A DNA stretch of 54,283 nucleotides from an uncultured Verrucomicrobiae bacterium (GCA_938005615.1 CALLMV010000003.1:1-54283), one strand, 5' to 3'; shown: positions 1 through 9,701, numbered from the stretch's first letter. Numbers and translations: made by a program. The notes: generated from the letters alone by a model not told the origin.

Positions 1-84
1 CAAGCTTTGTATTGGCAAAACAACCCTCACAATATACATAGTAAAATCAAGGTAATTTCACGGCGATTTTACCCATAAATTGTA

Positions 85-1397
85 GTGAATTTACAACCCC
101 ATCCAGATACTGGCCACAACAGCCCAGCACTACCTAGTGCAGAGCGCTTTCTTGATTCCGAATGGCTGGAAACCGACGGACGCGGAGGTCACGCTACAGG
201 CACTGTTAGCTGGTTAAGAACGCGCCGACAGCACGCCTTATTCACTTGGGCCGAAGGTGCAAACATGCTTCGCCATTCCTTGCTGGCAAGTGTAGATCTG
301 TGGGCAGAATTTGGTGGCAAAATTTTTGCCCTTACCAGCCCAAACTACACAGGCGGGCTGACTTGGCCTGAAATGCGCAGCCGACTCGTACACTTTAACC
401 TGGAACCTTGGCCACCTGCTCGACCTAAACTGAAGAATCACTACTTAGACTTACCTCTTTGGTTTGTCATCTCAATGTAGGAAGTACTCAGCAGATATCA
501 GCTCAATCGCCTTTGGCTTCCCGAAAACGAAGAAGTCGAGCTTTGGAACACCCCATAGAACTAGTTCGAATTTACTCACAAAGCATCCATCCTAATGTCA
601 AAATGGACTCCGATGGGTTGCTTATCAGCGAAGCACCACCCGTAGGATGGGGAGGTAAGGGTGGCACGGAAATACTAAATCCGCAGATTGAAGGAAAATT
701 CCTGATTCTTCAAATCCTCTGGATCAATGCACTCTGGGTCGTTTCCAGACGAGATAGAACATTTCTAACACTTTACTAAAACGCCCAACGTTCCTTTGAA
801 ACTAAATTTTGGAACGAATCCAAAGGAATCCTCTTTGAAAGAATAGACCTCTCGGGCAAACCTACCGGAGATCAAAATGCTTTCCGCGGTGAGCAAATCC
901 TCGCTCTTGGCGGACTCCCGAAAATCGTCCTCAGGCTAGACCGCGCCAAACGACTCTTGCAAAATACCGATGAACAACTTCTCACGCCCTTAGGCCTCCG
1001 AAGCCTTAACAAAGACCACCCACAATACTGTGGTACTCATGCTGGTGATATATTCCTAAGATATTCATCCTACAACAACGGTGCCGTTTGGCCGTGGCTG
1101 CTCGGTCCCTATGCGGAAGGCTGGCTCAGAGTGCACGGAGCCAGCGACGAAGCAAAATTTGAAGCCCGACAACTTTTCCTGGGTTTTGTCAGCCGTAACG
1201 TCTTTGAAGGCGGCTTGGGACACCTTCCCGAATACTGTGACGGTGATGAGCCGTACACTCACAGAGGATGTCCGTTTTATGTTAGACCAGTCGCGGAAAT
1301 CATCCGGCTTCGCAAGTGGGTACTGAAACGTTCGGATGAAATCTTTCGCGATGAAGGCCCCATTCTGAGAATCAAAGCCAAGGGTTTTGAAATCTAA
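85..1397 (+). pseudogene. Glycogen debranching enzyme (amylo-alpha-1,6-glucosidase type), decayed
   Basis: This is a broken gene for a GDE/amylo-alpha-1,6-glucosidase family protein, which trims branch points of glycogen. The start (GTG at 85) gives the typical N-terminus of the family, with EWLETDGRGGHATGTVSWLR, and stays open to 480. The reading then shifts to another frame (from about 459), where degraded catalytic-core sequence such as INALW is still visible, and meets a stop at 777-779. The same frame continues open from 780 to 1397 with well-kept C-terminal family motifs (LALGGLP, LLTPLGLRSL, NNGAVWPWLLGPY, GHLPEYCDGD). The coding remains total about 435 codons against roughly 650-700 for the intact family, so a central block is also deleted. 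Both a frameshift and a stop are needed to explain it. A sequencing error could mimic one lesion but not the missing core. Confidence 0.82.
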
Positions 1398-1453
1398 GAA
1401 TAAAACTTTTTTCTGGAATGATTCAGAATTTACGTTAAATTGGCGAAATATTT

Positions 1454-1741
1454 ATGGCAGCAGTAATTCGTCTCCGTCGCGAAGGAACTAAAGACACACC
1501 CTTCTACCGCATTGTGGTCACTGACAAAAAAGCACGTCGTGACGGACCGTTCATCGAAATGCTCGGCTACTACAACCCCATAGCCACAGGTGCTGCTGTT
1601 CCCTATGAAGTCAAACTTGATCGGGCGGAATACTGGCTCGGTGTCGGCGCAAAACCTTCAGAAACTGTCGCCTCACTCATCAAAAAAGCCAAAAAAAAGG
1701 CCCATAAGGTCCACTCCGCAGAAACTGCACCCGCAGATTAA
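1454..1741 (+). CDS. rpsP: 30S ribosomal protein S16
   Basis: This is a small-subunit ribosomal protein that binds 16S rRNA early in 30S assembly. The 95-residue product has the family N-terminus ([20 protein letters not shown]) and the conserved [14 protein letters not shown] block at about residues 29-42, followed by the [19 protein letters not shown] segment and a lysine-rich tail ending in an acidic/alanine extension. Length is normal for S16. The next gene, ispE, begins 16 bases after its stop, so the two are probably co-transcribed. The usual neighbours of S16 (trmD, rplS, rimM) are not in this window. Confidence 0.97.
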   Translation: MAAVIRLRREGTKDTPFYRIVVTDKKARRDGPFIEMLGYYNPIATGAAVPYEVKLDRAEYWLGVGAKPSETVASLIKKAKKKAHKVHSAETAPAD

Positions 1742-1757
1742 ACTGCGCACTCAGACT

Positions 1758-2657
1758 TTGATTCCGCACGTCCGAGAGGTCACCCTAGCATCGCCAGCGA
1801 AAATTAACCTCTTCCTCCGCATACTGGGTCGAAGGGCAGACGGTTTCCATGAATTGGAAACCTTGATCGTAAAAATCTCTCTCGCGGATACAGTCCGAGT
1901 CATGGTCAGCGATTTGCCAGGAGATATCTCAATAACATGCGACAATCCAGACATCCCCACCGGAGCAGATAACCTCGCACATCGCGCAGCGACTCTCTTT
2001 TCTCAAGCTATTAATCGCCAGATTAATTGCCGCATCTATCTCAAAAAAAATATCCCCTCAGGGGCCGGCCTCGGCGGTGGATCCTCCAATGCTGCGACTG
2101 TCTTGCTTGCTCTTAACAAACTCTACGGAGAACCGCTTAACCTCACACAACTCTGCTACCTAGGTGCACAAATTGGTAGCGATGTCCCTGTCTTTGTCCA
2201 TGGTTGGCCTGCTGCACTATGCACCGGACGGGGAGAACTAATCTCTCCAGCCAATACGCAAGCTCCTTTGCCGAGTCATTGTCTTCTTATCAAACCCGCC
2301 TTCCCAGTACCCACTCCTTGGGCTTACAAGGCCTACGCGGAGATGGCGCAGGGTGACAGCCAGCGCGTGACCGCTCTTGCCCGTGTCAGACAATTCGCTT
2401 GGGGCGAATTGCGAAACGACTTAGAACCTCCCGTGTTCGCAAAATACCTCTGGCTGCCAGCAACAGTACAATGGCTTGAGAGCCTCGAAGGCATCTCTGC
2501 AGCAGCCATGAGTGGCAGCGGCTCCACGGTTTTTGCTTTGCTCTCGCCTAGCGCTGATACCCAGTCACTACTTAATGCGTGCTATAAAAGATTTAGTCCA
2601 TCCACTATGATATCTCTGTGCCAGATCGGTGCAGCACCGACAACCTCAAATAACTGA
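1758..2657 (+). CDS. ispE: 4-diphosphocytidyl-2-C-methyl-D-erythritol kinase
   Basis: This is the GHMP-family kinase that phosphorylates CDP-methylerythritol in the MEP pathway of isoprenoid synthesis, in the cytoplasm. The 299-residue product shows the substrate-binding segment ASPAKINLFL with Lys15, the glycine-rich ATP loop PSGAGLGGGSSNAA (about residues 100-113), the catalytic Asp in GSDVPVF (about 142) and the C-terminal GHMP motif AAMSGSGSTVFAL. The open frame extends back into rpsP, but family alignment puts the start just before VREVTLASPAK. A TTG at 1758 fits best, as no ATG lies close by. It shares a pathway end-use with uppS at 38 kb, which consumes the isoprenoid precursors. Confidence 0.92.
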   Translation: MIPHVREVTLASPAKINLFLRILGRRADGFHELETLIVKISLADTVRVMVSDLPGDISITCDNPDIPTGADNLAHRAATLFSQAINRQINCRIYLKKNIPSGAGLGGGSSNAATVLLALNKLYGEPLNLTQLCYLGAQIGSDVPVFVHGWPAALCTGRGELISPANTQAPLPSHCLLIKPAFPVPTPWAYKAYAEMAQGDSQRVTALARVRQFAWGELRNDLEPPVFAKYLWLPATVQWLESLEGISAAAMSGSGSTVFALLSPSADTQSLLNACYKRFSPSTMISLCQIGAAPTTSNN

Positions 2658-2703
2658 GAATCTCTCCATTTTTGAATGAGATGTTCACTTACTTTTCTAA
2701 CTC

Positions 2704-3813
2704 ATGAATACCGTCACTCCACGCATATTCGTTGCTGCCACACGCCAAGATGAAGGCAAAACTACTACTTGCCTGGGACTATACCACGCACTCAACTCTC
2801 GCTTTAAATCCATCGGTTACATCAAACCTGTCGGGCAGCGATTTACCGAAGTCAATGGCCTACAGATTGACGAAGACTCTTTGCTAATGGAAAAGACCTA
2901 CAATGTTCGCGTCCCCCTCGAAGACATGAGCCCAATTACGGTCGGGGCCGAATTCACCCGCCGCTTTATCGAGGCTCCCGACACCTCATTACTGGAAAAA
3001 AAACTCATCCAATCCTTTGATCGTGCAGCTTGGGAAAAAGATTTTGTGATAGTAGAAGGCTCAGGCCACGCGGGAGTCGGCTCAGTTTTTAATCTCTCAA
3101 ACGCCCGTGTGGCCAGACTGCTTAAATGCCCAGCCATCATCGTCACCCGCGGAGGCATCGGGGCGCCTTTCGACGAGGTTGCCCTGAACCTCTCCCTATT
3201 CCAGAAAGAAGGCGTCCCGGTGGTTGGCGTTATCCTCAACAAAGTTATTCCCTCGAAACGTGACGCCCTCATAGATATCTCCCGCAAATCCTTTGCGCGA
3301 CTCGGGCTGAATGTCTTGGCAGTTGTCCCCATCCAAGACGAACTTCGCCACCCTACCGTCCGGCAGATCGCCCGCGCGGTGAGATCCGAATTCCTTTACG
3401 GTTCACGTATGGGCGGCCGCCGTGTCCAGCGCATCATGGTGGGTGCGATGTCGTCGCGCAACGCAATTAGCTACATTGAACCAGGCACACTGCTTATTAC
3501 CCCCGGCGACAGGGATGACCTGATTCTTGCATCACTTCTGGAGGTAGTGCTCAACAAAGACCACGCCCATGTCGTCGGCATCCTACTCACAGGCAACGAC
3601 CCTCCTTCGGAAAACTTGATGCGACTGATGCAAAAAATTCGCACCCCCATACTACGAACTCCACTGGGCACGTATGAAGCCGCTGCTGAAATTCACTCCA
3701 TGACAGTAAAAACCGAGGTTGAGGATGCAGATAAAATTCAACTCATCCAGGAACTCATCAAAAAGCATCTTGACATCGAAACACTCCTCGCAAACTGCAA
3801 GCCCTTACAATAA
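2704..3813 (+). CDS. BioD-like P-loop ATPase with DRTGG domain (Pta N-terminal-like)
   Basis: The 369-residue protein begins with a dethiobiotin-synthetase/cobyrinate-synthase-like P-loop fold (about residues 6-210; nucleotide loop RQDEGKTTT at 14-22). A DRTGG-type domain follows (about 215-330), where ISYIEPGTLLITPGDRDD is the recognisable core. The same two domains make up the regulatory N-terminal half of long phosphotransacetylases, but the catalytic PTA domain is absent. Stand-alone proteins of this type are known, and their role is not well defined; nucleotide or cofactor sensing in acetate metabolism is a guess. The gene starts 46 bases after ispE with a clear ATG and may be in the same transcript. 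An acetate-type symporter lies 1.7 kb downstream on the other strand, which is suggestive only. Confidence 0.8.
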   Translation: MNTVTPRIFVAATRQDEGKTTTCLGLYHALNSRFKSIGYIKPVGQRFTEVNGLQIDEDSLLMEKTYNVRVPLEDMSPITVGAEFTRRFIEAPDTSLLEKKLIQSFDRAAWEKDFVIVEGSGHAGVGSVFNLSNARVARLLKCPAIIVTRGGIGAPFDEVALNLSLFQKEGVPVVGVILNKVIPSKRDALIDISRKSFARLGLNVLAVVPIQDELRHPTVRQIARAVRSEFLYGSRMGGRRVQRIMVGAMSSRNAISYIEPGTLLITPGDRDDLILASLLEVVLNKDHAHVVGILLTGNDPPSENLMRLMQKIRTPILRTPLGTYEAAAEIHSMTVKTEVEDADKIQLIQELIKKHLDIETLLANCKPLQ

Positions 3814-4255
3814 CTATAGTCCAATCTTGCAGGAGCAGTATTGTCCTTTTTAGTTAAGCCCTACTAAATCTAGAATTTTGCTAAATAATTAAATAGGTCT
3901 TTTTTAAAAAGGCCTTGGGAAGTCAGATATCGGATATGATTATCAATTCAGCATCAAAATGCAAATAATGCGGTGTTTGCAAAATTTTTAGTTCAATACG
4001 TTGATGAAAAGATTTATAATTTTCCTTTGATTTTAGGTTATAAATAAACATGTTCAAGATTGTGTCGGGATAAATTTTTTAAGTATCGAAATTCGTAAGA
4101 AATTCTTCGGTTTCTGATCACAAAATCTTAATTACAGTAGTAAAAATTCCACCTCGCCCCATTTTTGAATACTTAGTGCCCCTCAGGCAAAGATTTTATG
4201 TAACGAATATTTGAGAATTGCACCATGCAAACATCCCGTGTAGTCAGTACTGCTT
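3814..4255 (+). other. AT-rich intergenic region, no gene seen
   Basis: This 442-base stretch separates the DRTGG gene from the aspartate aminotransferase gene. It is clearly richer in A and T than its neighbours and I see no coding-like frame. An imperfect inverted repeat (GGTCTTTTT paired with AAAAAGGCC, about 3896-3914) lies about 80 bases after the upstream stop, but its loop is a single base and no T-run follows, so I do not call it a terminator. The promoter of the aminotransferase gene must lie here; I cannot place it with confidence. Confidence 0.5.
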
Positions 4256-5431
4256 ATGACAGTAATGGACCTTGCGAACCGCACTCAGGAAATACAAGCC
4301 TCCCGCACCCTTGCCATGGACGCCAAAGCAAAAGCCCTCAAAGCGGCTGGCGAGGATATCATCTCTTTTTCAGCCGGAGAGCCGGATTTCGATACGCCCG
4401 AGCACATTAAAATGGCCGCCATGGGAGCACTCGAAGCAGGCATGACAAAATATACTGCCTCCTCTGGTATATTGGAGTTGCGCCAGGCTATCTGCGAAAA
4501 ACTCGCCACAGACAACGGCATCACTTACACTCCCGAACAGATCACAGTTTCTTGCGGCGCGAAGCATGCTTGCCTCAACGCGATTTTAGCCACTATCAAC
4601 CCCGGCGACGAAGTCATCATACCCGGTCCGTATTGGACCAGCTACCCGGAGATGGTCCGCATCGCCGGCGGCGAGCCCTATATTGTTCCCACAACCGCAA
4701 GCACTGGCTATAAACTCACCCCTGAACAACTCTCCGAGTCCGTCTCTCCTGCCAGCAAAATGCTCATTCTGAACACCCCAGGCAACCCAACTGGGGCCGT
4801 TTATACCGAGGCGGAGCTTGTCCAGCTTGTAGAAGTTGCCATCGAAGAAGAGCTTTACATTCTCTCAGATGAAATTTACGAAAAACTCATCTACGGCGAT
4901 GCCAAGCACGTCTCGGTGGCGGCTTTTAGCCCCGGGGTGTATGAACGCACAATAACTATAAACGGTTTCTCAAAACCATACGCCATGACAGGCTGGCGCC
5001 TTGGATACAGCGCAGCCCCCAAACACGTAGCAAATGCCATAGATCGCATCCAAAGTCACTCCACAAGCAACGTCACTTCTTTTGCACAACGAGGTGCTCT
5101 TGCGGCTCTCAAAGGGCCTCAGAACTGCATCGATGAAATGCGCCGAGAGTACGACAAACGGCGTTTACGCACTCTCGAGATCATCCGCACAATTCCTAAG
5201 TTATCTTGCGTAGAGCCCTTGGGTGCTTTTTACCTCTTGGTAGATATTTCCAAAACCGGACTAGGTTCAGAAGATTTTGCCGAACAACTCCTGACGAAAG
5301 AAAAAGTAGCCGTCGTGCCAGGCTCTGCCTTCGGCGACGACTCTCTCATCCGTATCAGCTACGCCACAAGTATGGAAAACATCGAGCGAGGCCTTGGGCG
5401 GCTTGCCAACTTTTGCGCCGCTCTCGTTTAA
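4256..5431 (+). CDS. aspC: Aspartate aminotransferase, class I PLP-dependent
   Basis: This cytoplasmic enzyme transfers the amino group between aspartate and 2-oxoglutarate. The 391 residues match the Thermus/Bacillus-type (I-gamma) aspartate aminotransferases. Visible features are the N-terminal SFSAGEPDFDTPEHI (38-51), NTPGNPTG (173-180), the PLP-ring Asp in LSDEIYEKL (Asp205), the Schiff-base lysine in NGFSKPYAMTGWRLGY (Lys240) and a C-terminal VVPGSAFG with the substrate-carboxylate Arg region RISYATS. The ATG at 4256 gives the normal family N-terminus. No strong Shine-Dalgarno is seen. The gene is monocistronic by position: a gene-free stretch lies before it and a convergent gene after it. 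Related aromatic or prephenate aminotransferase activity cannot be excluded. Confidence 0.92.
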   Translation: MTVMDLANRTQEIQASRTLAMDAKAKALKAAGEDIISFSAGEPDFDTPEHIKMAAMGALEAGMTKYTASSGILELRQAICEKLATDNGITYTPEQITVSCGAKHACLNAILATINPGDEVIIPGPYWTSYPEMVRIAGGEPYIVPTTASTGYKLTPEQLSESVSPASKMLILNTPGNPTGAVYTEAELVQLVEVAIEEELYILSDEIYEKLIYGDAKHVSVAAFSPGVYERTITINGFSKPYAMTGWRLGYSAAPKHVANAIDRIQSHSTSNVTSFAQRGALAALKGPQNCIDEMRREYDKRRLRTLEIIRTIPKLSCVEPLGAFYLLVDISKTGLGSEDFAEQLLTKEKVAVVPGSAFGDDSLIRISYATSMENIERGLGRLANFCAALV

Positions 5432-5519
5432 AGACATAAGGCCAATAATTAATCTGCAGACGCCGCACAAATCCTCATAGTGCTGAAATGCTCATTATCT
5501 CCTGGTGAATCCAATTGAC

Positions 5520-7370
5520 TCAATGTTCGACGGCTGCCTCGATTTCTAAAGCCTCAGAGGCTCCTTCAGGTTCTCTGACAGCATCAACCATCTTTTGAAC
5601 ACCTTCGCGCGGTGGTGGAAAAAATGGCGTTAGCAGTAAAGTCACAGCAAAATTCAAAACCATACCAATAGTTCCTATACCCTGGGGATTTACGGGCTCG
5701 GGAAAGATTCCAAAAGTAAGGCGAGTTCCGCCGTTTGTGCACCAGATGATATATCCAGCCGAGAAGATGATACCCGTCAACATGCCTATCACGGCTGGCC
5801 AAGTACTTACTCTCTTGCAGAAGATTCCCAAGACGATTGCCGGGAAAAAACTGGCAGCTGCCAGACTAAAGGCAAACGCTACGACTTCACTGACAAATCC
5901 CGGAGGATTAATCCCGAAATACCCCGCTATGACCACAGCCACACCAATTGCTGCACGCCCTACAAGGAGCCTTTGTGCTTCGCTAGCATACGGATTTAAT
6001 ACTCGGTAATACAAGTCATGAGCAACACTCGAAGAAATGACCAACAGCAGGCCACTTGCCGTGGAAAGTGCAGCAGCCAAACCACCAGCGGCCACGAAAG
6101 CCACGATCCAACCGCTCAGCTCTGCCATCTCTGGCAATGCCAAAACAATAATATCACTATCAGGACCAGTAAGGCCTTGTGCGCGCAGTAAATCCCGGCC
6201 GTCTTGGCCAGCCTCACCAGCTGTATCCAGCCACTTTTGATGGCCTACACGGATGTCTCCTATCTCTTTTGCCCCAAGACTGCCTGTGCGAAAAATTTCG
6301 TTATTACCCGTATTACAGAACTGCACAATCCCATCACCGTTATCCAACCACAAAATCAAGCCTGTACGCTCCCAGTTAGTAAACCAACCAGGCAAAGTAT
6401 CTGCACTTTTTCCGTTTAGAGTTGTCAATAATAGATACCTAGCAAACCCTGCTGCCGCAGGTGCGGATAAATACAAAATTGCAATAAATAACAACGCCCA
6501 AAAACCGCTCCATCGTGCCGCTTGCACGCTTCTCACGGTATAAAAACGCACGATCACGTGAGGCAATCCCGCTGTACCTACCATGAGAGCACAAGCCACA
6601 AGAAAGACGTTCCAACGGTCCCAGGCTCCTACGAAAGGCTGAGTATATCTCGCAAAACCCAGGTCTTGTAGGGTAGCATCTAGCTTGTTAAGAAAAGACA
6701 CACCAACTGAACCAACCAACTCAGGACGCAATTCTGTGCCCAAGCCGATTTGCGGAATAGGTACACCTGTCAATTTGAAACTAATCGCGATAACAGGCAC
6801 TAGAAAAGCTGTTATCAGTACCCAATACTGGGCTACCTGAGTCCATGTAATACCCTTCATGCCACCTAGCGTCGCGTAGATAAAAACAATCATCATTCCG
6901 ATCACCACGCCAACAGTGATATCCACTTCCAAAAACCGGCTAAATACCACGCCCACACCCCTCATTTGCCCAGCAACGTATGTAAAGCTGATGAACAGTG
7001 CACAAAAAACAGCTACTAAGCGCGCCACGAGGGAGTCATAGCGGTCACCAACAAAATCTGGCACCGTGTAGTGCCCGAACTTTCTCAAGTAGGGAGCCAG
7101 ACCCAGCGCCAGCAAGACGAAGCCCCCTGTCCAACCCATCAGATACACGCCACCTGCATAACCCATCGTAGAAATGATGCCCGCCATAGAGAGAAATGAC
7201 GCTGCACTCATCCAGTCTGCAGCTGTTGCCATACCGTTTGCAGGAGAGGGGACGCCTCTTGCTGCGACATAGAATCCTTTTGTATCCCTCACCCGAGCCC
7301 ACCACGCGATTGCCAGATACATCACAAAGCTGGCACTCACAAAGATAATCGTCCAAAGCTTGATACTCAT
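5520..7370 (-). CDS. Sodium:solute symporter, acetate-permease-like (VC_2705 subfamily)
   Basis: This is an inner-membrane secondary transporter of the SSS family. Its 616 residues carry at least 13 hydrophobic segments, beginning with LWTIIFVSASFVMYLAIAWW and the family signature KGFYVAARGVPSPANGMATA (about residues 31-50), followed by DWMSAASFLSMAG, which lines the sodium site. An extended hydrophilic insert near the middle (about residues 320-410, including NWERTGLILW) is typical of the subfamily linked to small DUF4212 proteins and related to ActP. A short-chain monocarboxylate such as acetate is the likely substrate, but specificity is inference. The start codon overlaps the stop of the DUF4212 gene by four bases (ATGA at 7367-7370), so the two are translationally coupled. 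Confidence 0.9.
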   Translation of the reverse strand: MSIKLWTIIFVSASFVMYLAIAWWARVRDTKGFYVAARGVPSPANGMATAADWMSAASFLSMAGIISTMGYAGGVYLMGWTGGFVLLALGLAPYLRKFGHYTVPDFVGDRYDSLVARLVAVFCALFISFTYVAGQMRGVGVVFSRFLEVDITVGVVIGMMIVFIYATLGGMKGITWTQVAQYWVLITAFLVPVIAISFKLTGVPIPQIGLGTELRPELVGSVGVSFLNKLDATLQDLGFARYTQPFVGAWDRWNVFLVACALMVGTAGLPHVIVRFYTVRSVQAARWSGFWALLFIAILYLSAPAAAGFARYLLLTTLNGKSADTLPGWFTNWERTGLILWLDNGDGIVQFCNTGNNEIFRTGSLGAKEIGDIRVGHQKWLDTAGEAGQDGRDLLRAQGLTGPDSDIIVLALPEMAELSGWIVAFVAAGGLAAALSTASGLLLVISSSVAHDLYYRVLNPYASEAQRLLVGRAAIGVAVVIAGYFGINPPGFVSEVVAFAFSLAAASFFPAIVLGIFCKRVSTWPAVIGMLTGIIFSAGYIIWCTNGGTRLTFGIFPEPVNPQGIGTIGMVLNFAVTLLLTPFFPPPREGVQKMVDAVREPEGASEALEIEAAVEH

Positions 7371-7780
7371 GATTGCCCGCTCCCACTATGCAGACTAGAA
7401 AACTTACCGCTCGATCCACTCCTGGCTTTGTCAGGACTTTGCTGCTCTTGAGATGCTTGTATTTGAGACTTCTTTCCCAAAGCCTCCAAATCTTTGGAGT
7501 GTTCCGCATCCAACCGATTCATCACAAGACAATAAGCAAGCACCACAAGCAGAAAAATGATGATTGCCCCCTGATGCGCAAACCAAAACCCCAAAGGATA
7601 ATACGTTCCAGGCAGCGTGATTTGGTTCAGACTATCTGAAAAAAAGATCCCGGCACCGAAACCTGCAGCTGCCCAAATAATTAAAAGTAGAGACAAGATG
7701 GTGAGATTTTGTTTCCAGTATTTTCTTTTGACCTTAGACAAAAGCACCAAAAGTTCAGCATCTTTATCGCCACTATCCAT
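7367..7780 (-). CDS. DUF4212 small membrane partner of the sodium:solute symporter
   Basis: The 137-residue protein has two hydrophobic helices, ILSLLLIIWAAAGFGAGIFF (about 21-40) and AIIIFLLVVLAYCLVMNRLD (about 68-87). Between them lies the hallmark PLGFWFAHQG, and a charged, glutamine/serine-rich cytoplasmic tail follows. This is the DUF4212 family, almost always encoded just before a VC_2705-type symporter and thought to be its accessory subunit. I chose the ATG at 7780, which starts MDSGDKDAELL; an in-frame TTG at 7801 would add seven residues, and neither has a clear ribosome-binding site. Four-base overlap with the symporter gene supports production of both proteins together. Confidence 0.88.
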   Translation of the reverse strand: MDSGDKDAELLVLLSKVKRKYWKQNLTILSLLLIIWAAAGFGAGIFFSDSLNQITLPGTYYPLGFWFAHQGAIIIFLLVVLAYCLVMNRLDAEHSKDLEALGKKSQIQASQEQQSPDKARSGSSGKFSSLHSGSGQS

Positions 7781-7886
7781 CCGTAATAAACTGAAGGACA
7801 ACGCTACGAGTGTGCAAGAAATGAAAAATTTTCTGCCATATAAGCTAAATTAACATGCACGCTGCAGCATGACAAAGTTTGCACGA

Positions 7887-8879
7887 CTACTGACTCGAGG
7901 TTGATTTCTCAGTTAACACCATTGCGAGCTCTGAAGCCTCTACTGCGGCCGTACCTAACTTACCGACCACAATACCGGCCGCTGCGTTGGCCAAATCCGT
8001 TGCCTGCTCGGCAGTCGCTCCGCTAGCAAGTGCCAGTGTGAAAGTGGCAATCGATGTGTCACCAGCACCCGAGACATCATACACTTCACGCGCGGTGCAT
8101 GCGCTCCAATAATCCTCACGACCTGAGCGTGCTAGCAACATCCCATCCTCACCCAAAGTCAGCAGCACCATTCCCGTACCCCAGTGCGTGAGCAGCTCTG
8201 CAGCAGCCTTGGAAAGCTCCGTGCGCTGTTCACTGACCGGTCGGCCCAAAGCTGAGAACGCCTCATTCCTGTTGGGCTTCACAGCTGTTGCCCCCTCCCA
8301 GCGCAAAGGGTTGTTGGAATTAGGATCAACAGTCCAGATCTTGCCATGCTGAGCGCAAGATTTGCCTATCACGCCAACCAAATCCTGGGTCACCACGCCT
8401 TTTCCATAATCCTCCACAATCAACGCATCACAATCCTTCAACGCTTCGTGAATTTTCCCGACCACCTCATGATATACCGCACCATCTAATCTTTTGCGTA
8501 ACTCCCTGTCCACACGCACAACCTGCTGCGTACGGGCGATGACTCGCGTTTTCACATTTGTGATGCTCGATTCACAACCAACCAGACCGCTATCGTCCAA
8601 ACCCTCTCCCCTTAATATCTCTTTTAACTGCATAGCTGCAGCATCTTTACCGACTCGACCAATCAGCAGTGCCTCGCCTCCTAGGCTGCGGATATTCCTC
8701 GCCACATTCGCTGCTCCTCCGGGGTAGCACACCTCGCTTTGTACCTCCACTACGGGCACAGGCGCCTCAGGAGATATTCGCGACACCTTTCCATAAATAA
8801 AACGGTCCAACATGACATCCCCAACAACCGCAATTCTTTTACCTCGGAACTTTTCGATCACAGCGGCCAAATCTTTCAT
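7887..8879 (-). CDS. hldA: D-glycero-beta-D-manno-heptose-7-phosphate kinase
   Basis: This PfkB-family sugar kinase makes heptose 1,7-bisphosphate for the ADP-heptose used in the LPS inner core. The N-terminus shows VVGDVMLDRFIYGKVSRISP and APVPVV, then PGGAANVARNIRSLG (PfkB signature 1). The C-terminus has the catalytic DVSGAGDTSIATF. The product is 330 residues from the ATG at 8879, which matches the family N-terminus; ATGs at 8900 and 8924 would extend it by 7 or 15 residues. The cytidylyl/adenylyltransferase half of the bifunctional HldE is absent, so this is the kinase-only HldA/RfaE1 form and an hldC gene must lie elsewhere. It is strong evidence for LPS. Confidence 0.9.
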   Translation of the reverse strand: MKDLAAVIEKFRGKRIAVVGDVMLDRFIYGKVSRISPEAPVPVVEVQSEVCYPGGAANVARNIRSLGGEALLIGRVGKDAAAMQLKEILRGEGLDDSGLVGCESSITNVKTRVIARTQQVVRVDRELRKRLDGAVYHEVVGKIHEALKDCDALIVEDYGKGVVTQDLVGVIGKSCAQHGKIWTVDPNSNNPLRWEGATAVKPNRNEAFSALGRPVSEQRTELSKAAAELLTHWGTGMVLLTLGEDGMLLARSGREDYWSACTAREVYDVSGAGDTSIATFTLALASGATAEQATDLANAAAGIVVGKLGTAAVEASELAMVLTEKSTSSQ

Positions 8880-9005
8880 ATTATCAGTTAATCTCTGCAT
8901 TACTTTCACATTTGCCCCTTGCATCGCAAATTGTCACGAAAGACAAATCTCTCGGAAAAGCACGGCTAGCAAAATCAGTATAGCAAAGACGAAGCCAGCC
9001 TGATT

Positions 9006-9701
9006 TCACGTCAACAAGCCCGCGGACTTAAACGAAAAATACCCTTGAGGATGCGCACTCGATACGCGGCCGATAATCACATGATCCAACAACTTGAGTC
9101 CCAACAATTCAGCACCGGCAGATAATTTCTTGGTGAACTCAACATCCGCCTGCGAGGGTAACGGATCTCCCGATGGATGATTGTGTGCAATAAAAAATCC
9201 CCACGCCCTGCGCGTTATGACAGGCGCCAACACTTCGCGGGCATGCACACTCACTTCGTTGAGGATACCACGCGCAATGTCCTCCATGTGCACGAGCCGC
9301 AACCGAGCGTTTACCATCAAAACGCGAAAGTGCTCTACCGCAAAATTAGCCATCTCGGCACTTAAAAAGTCAAACACCTTTTGAGGATCACTTAAAGTCA
9401 CGACCCCATCAACCTGCCGACTCATGCGCAGTGCGATCTCAAACGCGGCTTTTATTTGTACGGCCTTCGCGATGCCTATCCCTTTATGTTTAGCCAACAC
9501 ATCCACTGATGTACGCGCTATGCCTGTCAATCCCCCAAACTGCCTGAGCAGCTCCTCCCCCAGCTTAACTGCCGAAACTCCCTTCATGCCCACCCGCAAA
9601 AGAATTGCCAGCAATTCTGCCTCGGTCAGACTTCCGGGGCCCAGCCGGGCCAGCCGCTCCCGAGGTCGCTCTTGCTGCGGTAATTCGCGGATCGTATTCA
9701 T
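9006..9701 (-). CDS. radC: RadC family JAB/JAMM-domain protein
   Basis: The protein has 231 residues from the ATG at 9701 (MNTIRELPQQERPRERLARL, the normal family N-terminus). The frame is open 29 codons further upstream, but that part does not look like RadC. A helix-hairpin-helix-like region (LAKHKGIGIAKAVQIKAA) precedes the JAB domain, whose metal motif HNHPSGDPLPSQADVEFTK (His-x-His...Ser-x-x-Asp) is intact. RadC was named for DNA repair, but the biochemical role of the family is unsettled. It sits head to head with the beta-glucosidase gene, 114 bases apart, and the heptose kinase gene follows 126 bases downstream. Confidence 0.92.
   Translation of the reverse strand: MNTIRELPQQERPRERLARLGPGSLTEAELLAILLRVGMKGVSAVKLGEELLRQFGGLTGIARTSVDVLAKHKGIGIAKAVQIKAAFEIALRMSRQVDGVVTLSDPQKVFDFLSAEMANFAVEHFRVLMVNARLRLVHMEDIARGILNEVSVHAREVLAPVITRRAWGFFIAHNHPSGDPLPSQADVEFTKKLSAGAELLGLKLLDHVIIGRVSSAHPQGYFSFKSAGLLT

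Noticed and set aside
3896-3914. Inverted repeat after the DRTGG gene, considered as a terminator
   Set aside because: AT-rich stem, almost no loop and no following T-run.
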